NCBI GenBank assembly: GCA_028565635.1
Contig: JAOXYB010063768.1
Span: 1-10,431 of the forward strand
Reading direction: 5' to 3'
DNA: 10,431 bases
From: Phoronis ovalis
Taxonomy: Eukaryota > Phoronida > Phoronidae
Of this stretch, positions 1 to 10,431 are shown piece by piece (position 1 is the first letter of the stretch; the number at the start of each line of letters is the position of its first letter). The notes under the pieces were generated by a model. It saw nothing but the letters and a program-made list of their open reading frames with translations, was not told where the DNA came from and searched no databases. The position numbers and the translations under genes were made by a program.

Positions 1-240
1 ACCTTTTGACCCATAAAAGACCTCAAAAATCATTATGTTTACCTTTAGGTGACCATATACCATCATTTTTGAAGGTTCTAAGACATTTTTGAAATTTGAC
101 CTACTGACCTCAAATTGACTCCTGACCTAATTTTTGTATGTCCTCCCCATCCCTACTAAGTACACACCTAAAGTTTGGTCCCTGCAGCTCAAAACGTTTC
201 CAAGTTATAGACGTTTGAAAATTGGAAGAAAAAAGATACA
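1..240. repeat. Probable dispersed repeat with recurrent TGACCT words
   Basis: The stretch is dense in GACC/TGACCT words (for example at 98-103 and 106-111) and has phrases such as AAGTTTGGTCCCTGCAGCTC and CCAAGTTATAGACGTTTGAA. This style is typical of moderately repetitive non-coding repeats in marine invertebrate genomes. It is recognised by character only; no terminal repeats or boundaries were found, and it may extend left of the window. Confidence 0.35.
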
Positions 241-1297
241 ATCTCAATAGGTTGCAACCTAACTATCAAAGCATGCAGCCTGATCAAACATCATATAAAA
301 ATATTAATGACATACAAAGTTGATTAGTTCTTTTTGGAAAATGTTTTGTTTATTAAGTTTAATTATTGGTATCTGATTACCAAATAAACTTGTGATGAGA
401 TCACAGGTTTTCTAATAAATTTATATTGCCTGACAATTTTGAACTTGCAAGGAAGCTCTATGTTTAGTAAGAATTAAAAATACTAATACTGAAAATATCG
501 TAAGTCGCCTAGCTCTTAATTTTTATTTTTTAGTTAAGTTTGATGCAGTGTATTATGCATTGTTGCTTCAAAACATGATTCTACATATCAGCAACATAAT
601 TTTCCCAAAGTTCGCCCTTTTCCGAAAGATTTCTCATCATATGAAAGAACCTGTAAAATATCCATTTTATGATATTTCACCCCAAGATATACAACAGATT
701 CCATTGACTTTTTTCACTAGGTATATTTGTGAATGCATTTATAAATAATAAAAAAACAATCCCTGAAACTGAAGATATTGATGCAAAGTGAACTGGTTTC
801 AGAAATTGAAAACATGCACTTATCTCATAAATTTGAAAGTTAACAAATAAAGAAATTATATATTGTTTTCTTCTAAAAACTTGTAGTAAGTAGCAGAAAT
901 AACAGGTTTTTTGTAAGCATGTTGTGAATGTGTGAATTGATAAATTGGTGAATTGTTTTTGAATACTGGTGGTAATTGTGAATGAGGTTTAGAAATTGCT
1001 GGTGAATTGAGAATTTACTCTTCTTTAAGTGATGAATGGTGATCTTTTGGGAGTTGTACACTCCCCTCAAGGAATGGAGTTTTGTCTCCACTTTTATCAC
1101 TGTAAATATAAAAAATCACCAAAAGCAAGTCAAACATATATAGGGGTGATAACAAATCTTTAACAAATGTAACTTTTCATGTTGCAATCACCATTAAAAA
1201 TTAGTGATTTCTTATCGGGTTACTATAAAAATTAAAATTATTTCACTAATTGAACTAACAGAAATAATATGTTTAATATGTAGTTTTCATATTCCAG
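1..1297. other. Upstream non-coding region, probably intron or 5' flank
   Basis: No exon could be supported here. The stretch is AT-rich with frequent stops in all frames, and ends in a good acceptor (TTTTCATATTCCAG, 1284-1297) for the first recognised exon. That exon needs a phase-1 donor somewhere upstream, and none with coding character was identified. The open frames at 548-748 and 873-1100 (minus) translate to hydrophobic or low-complexity peptides with no recognisable family. About 921-1015 is enriched in GTGAATTG/GTGAATG words, a degenerate simple repeat. The first 240 bases look like part of a dispersed repeat (listed separately). Confidence 0.55.
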
Positions 1298-10208
<8,911 letters not shown>

Positions 10209-10298
10209 GTATGTTAAATAACTGAATTAGCTAATCAAATTCATTTAAGGAATTAACTTAATGCTTCAGGTTTTATAACATTAATCTCATTGCATTAA

Positions 10299-10431
10299 TT
10301 GTACCCCCAGCAGTAGGCTGGAGGTACTTTGGATTTACCCTGCAACCGCCGCGTCCGCCGCATCAGATTCACTGTTATCGAGATATCTCAATAAGGGAAT
10401 GTGATATCCATTTGAAACTTAAATCATATAT
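10299..10431 (+). repeat. Probable dispersed repeat, cut by the window end
   Basis: From about 10299 the base use changes sharply: a GTACCCCCAGC/GCTGGAGGTAC hairpin (10301-10311 and 10317-10327, one mismatch, five-base loop), a CCGCCGCGTCCGCCGC block, then TTATCGAGATATCTCAATAA. I recall this layout as a common interspersed repeat in marine invertebrate genomes. It begins about 90 bases after the last exon and runs off the window, so its right end is unknown. Confidence 0.5.

Noticed and set aside
548-748. 66-codon open frame in the upstream region
   Set aside because: Hydrophobic, AT-driven composition with no recognisable family, and no splice signals giving the phase-1 end needed to join the exon at 1298.
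873-1100. 75-codon open frame on the minus strand
   Set aside because: It is the translation of a degenerate GTGAATTG simple repeat (repetitive His/Asn/Ile/Gln) and not a protein-like sequence.

Overview
The window is eukaryotic nuclear DNA: AT-rich, with one multi-exon gene on the plus strand whose short exons (86 to 288 bases) are joined by GT-AG introns of about 270 to 1200 bases. The gene is a Polycomb-type chromatin protein of the L3MBTL family (lethal(3) malignant brain tumor-like). The gene architecture and the types of dispersed repeat suggest an invertebrate animal, perhaps a deuterostome such as a hemichordate, echinoderm or lancelet. This placement is an inference.

Fourteen exons can be joined in one continuous reading frame from 1298 to 10208. 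They give 756 complete codons with no stop and with matching phase at every junction. The order is: a Ser/Thr/Gln-rich N-terminal region (exons at 1298 and 1925); a conserved GVGSLPGSDLKF motif across the next junction and an acidic stretch (2481); an FCS zinc finger (2936); a basic linker (3881); three MBT repeats, each made from an arm exon plus a core exon (5015+5378, 5904+6296, 6806+7654); and two Myt1-type C2HC zinc fingers (9077+9486, and 10083). The true start codon lies upstream of what can be resolved. The usual C-terminal SAM domain is absent, so the gene probably continues beyond the window.

Functionally this is a reader of mono- and dimethyl-lysine on histones. The second MBT repeat has all five residues of the known methyl-lysine pocket at the correct spacing. 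MBT1 and MBT3 each depart from it. Carrying both C2HC fingers together with an FCS finger looks like an ancestral layout, later divided among the vertebrate paralogues.

The introns hold several repeats. The clearest is a 984-base foldback element (7912-8895) with long inverted arms, a TA target duplication, and alternating ACGCGT-like palindromes and CCAAT boxes. Others are a smaller foldback pair at about 4212-4756, two hairpins, and likely dispersed repeats at both window ends. No RNA gene, CRISPR array or other protein gene was found.
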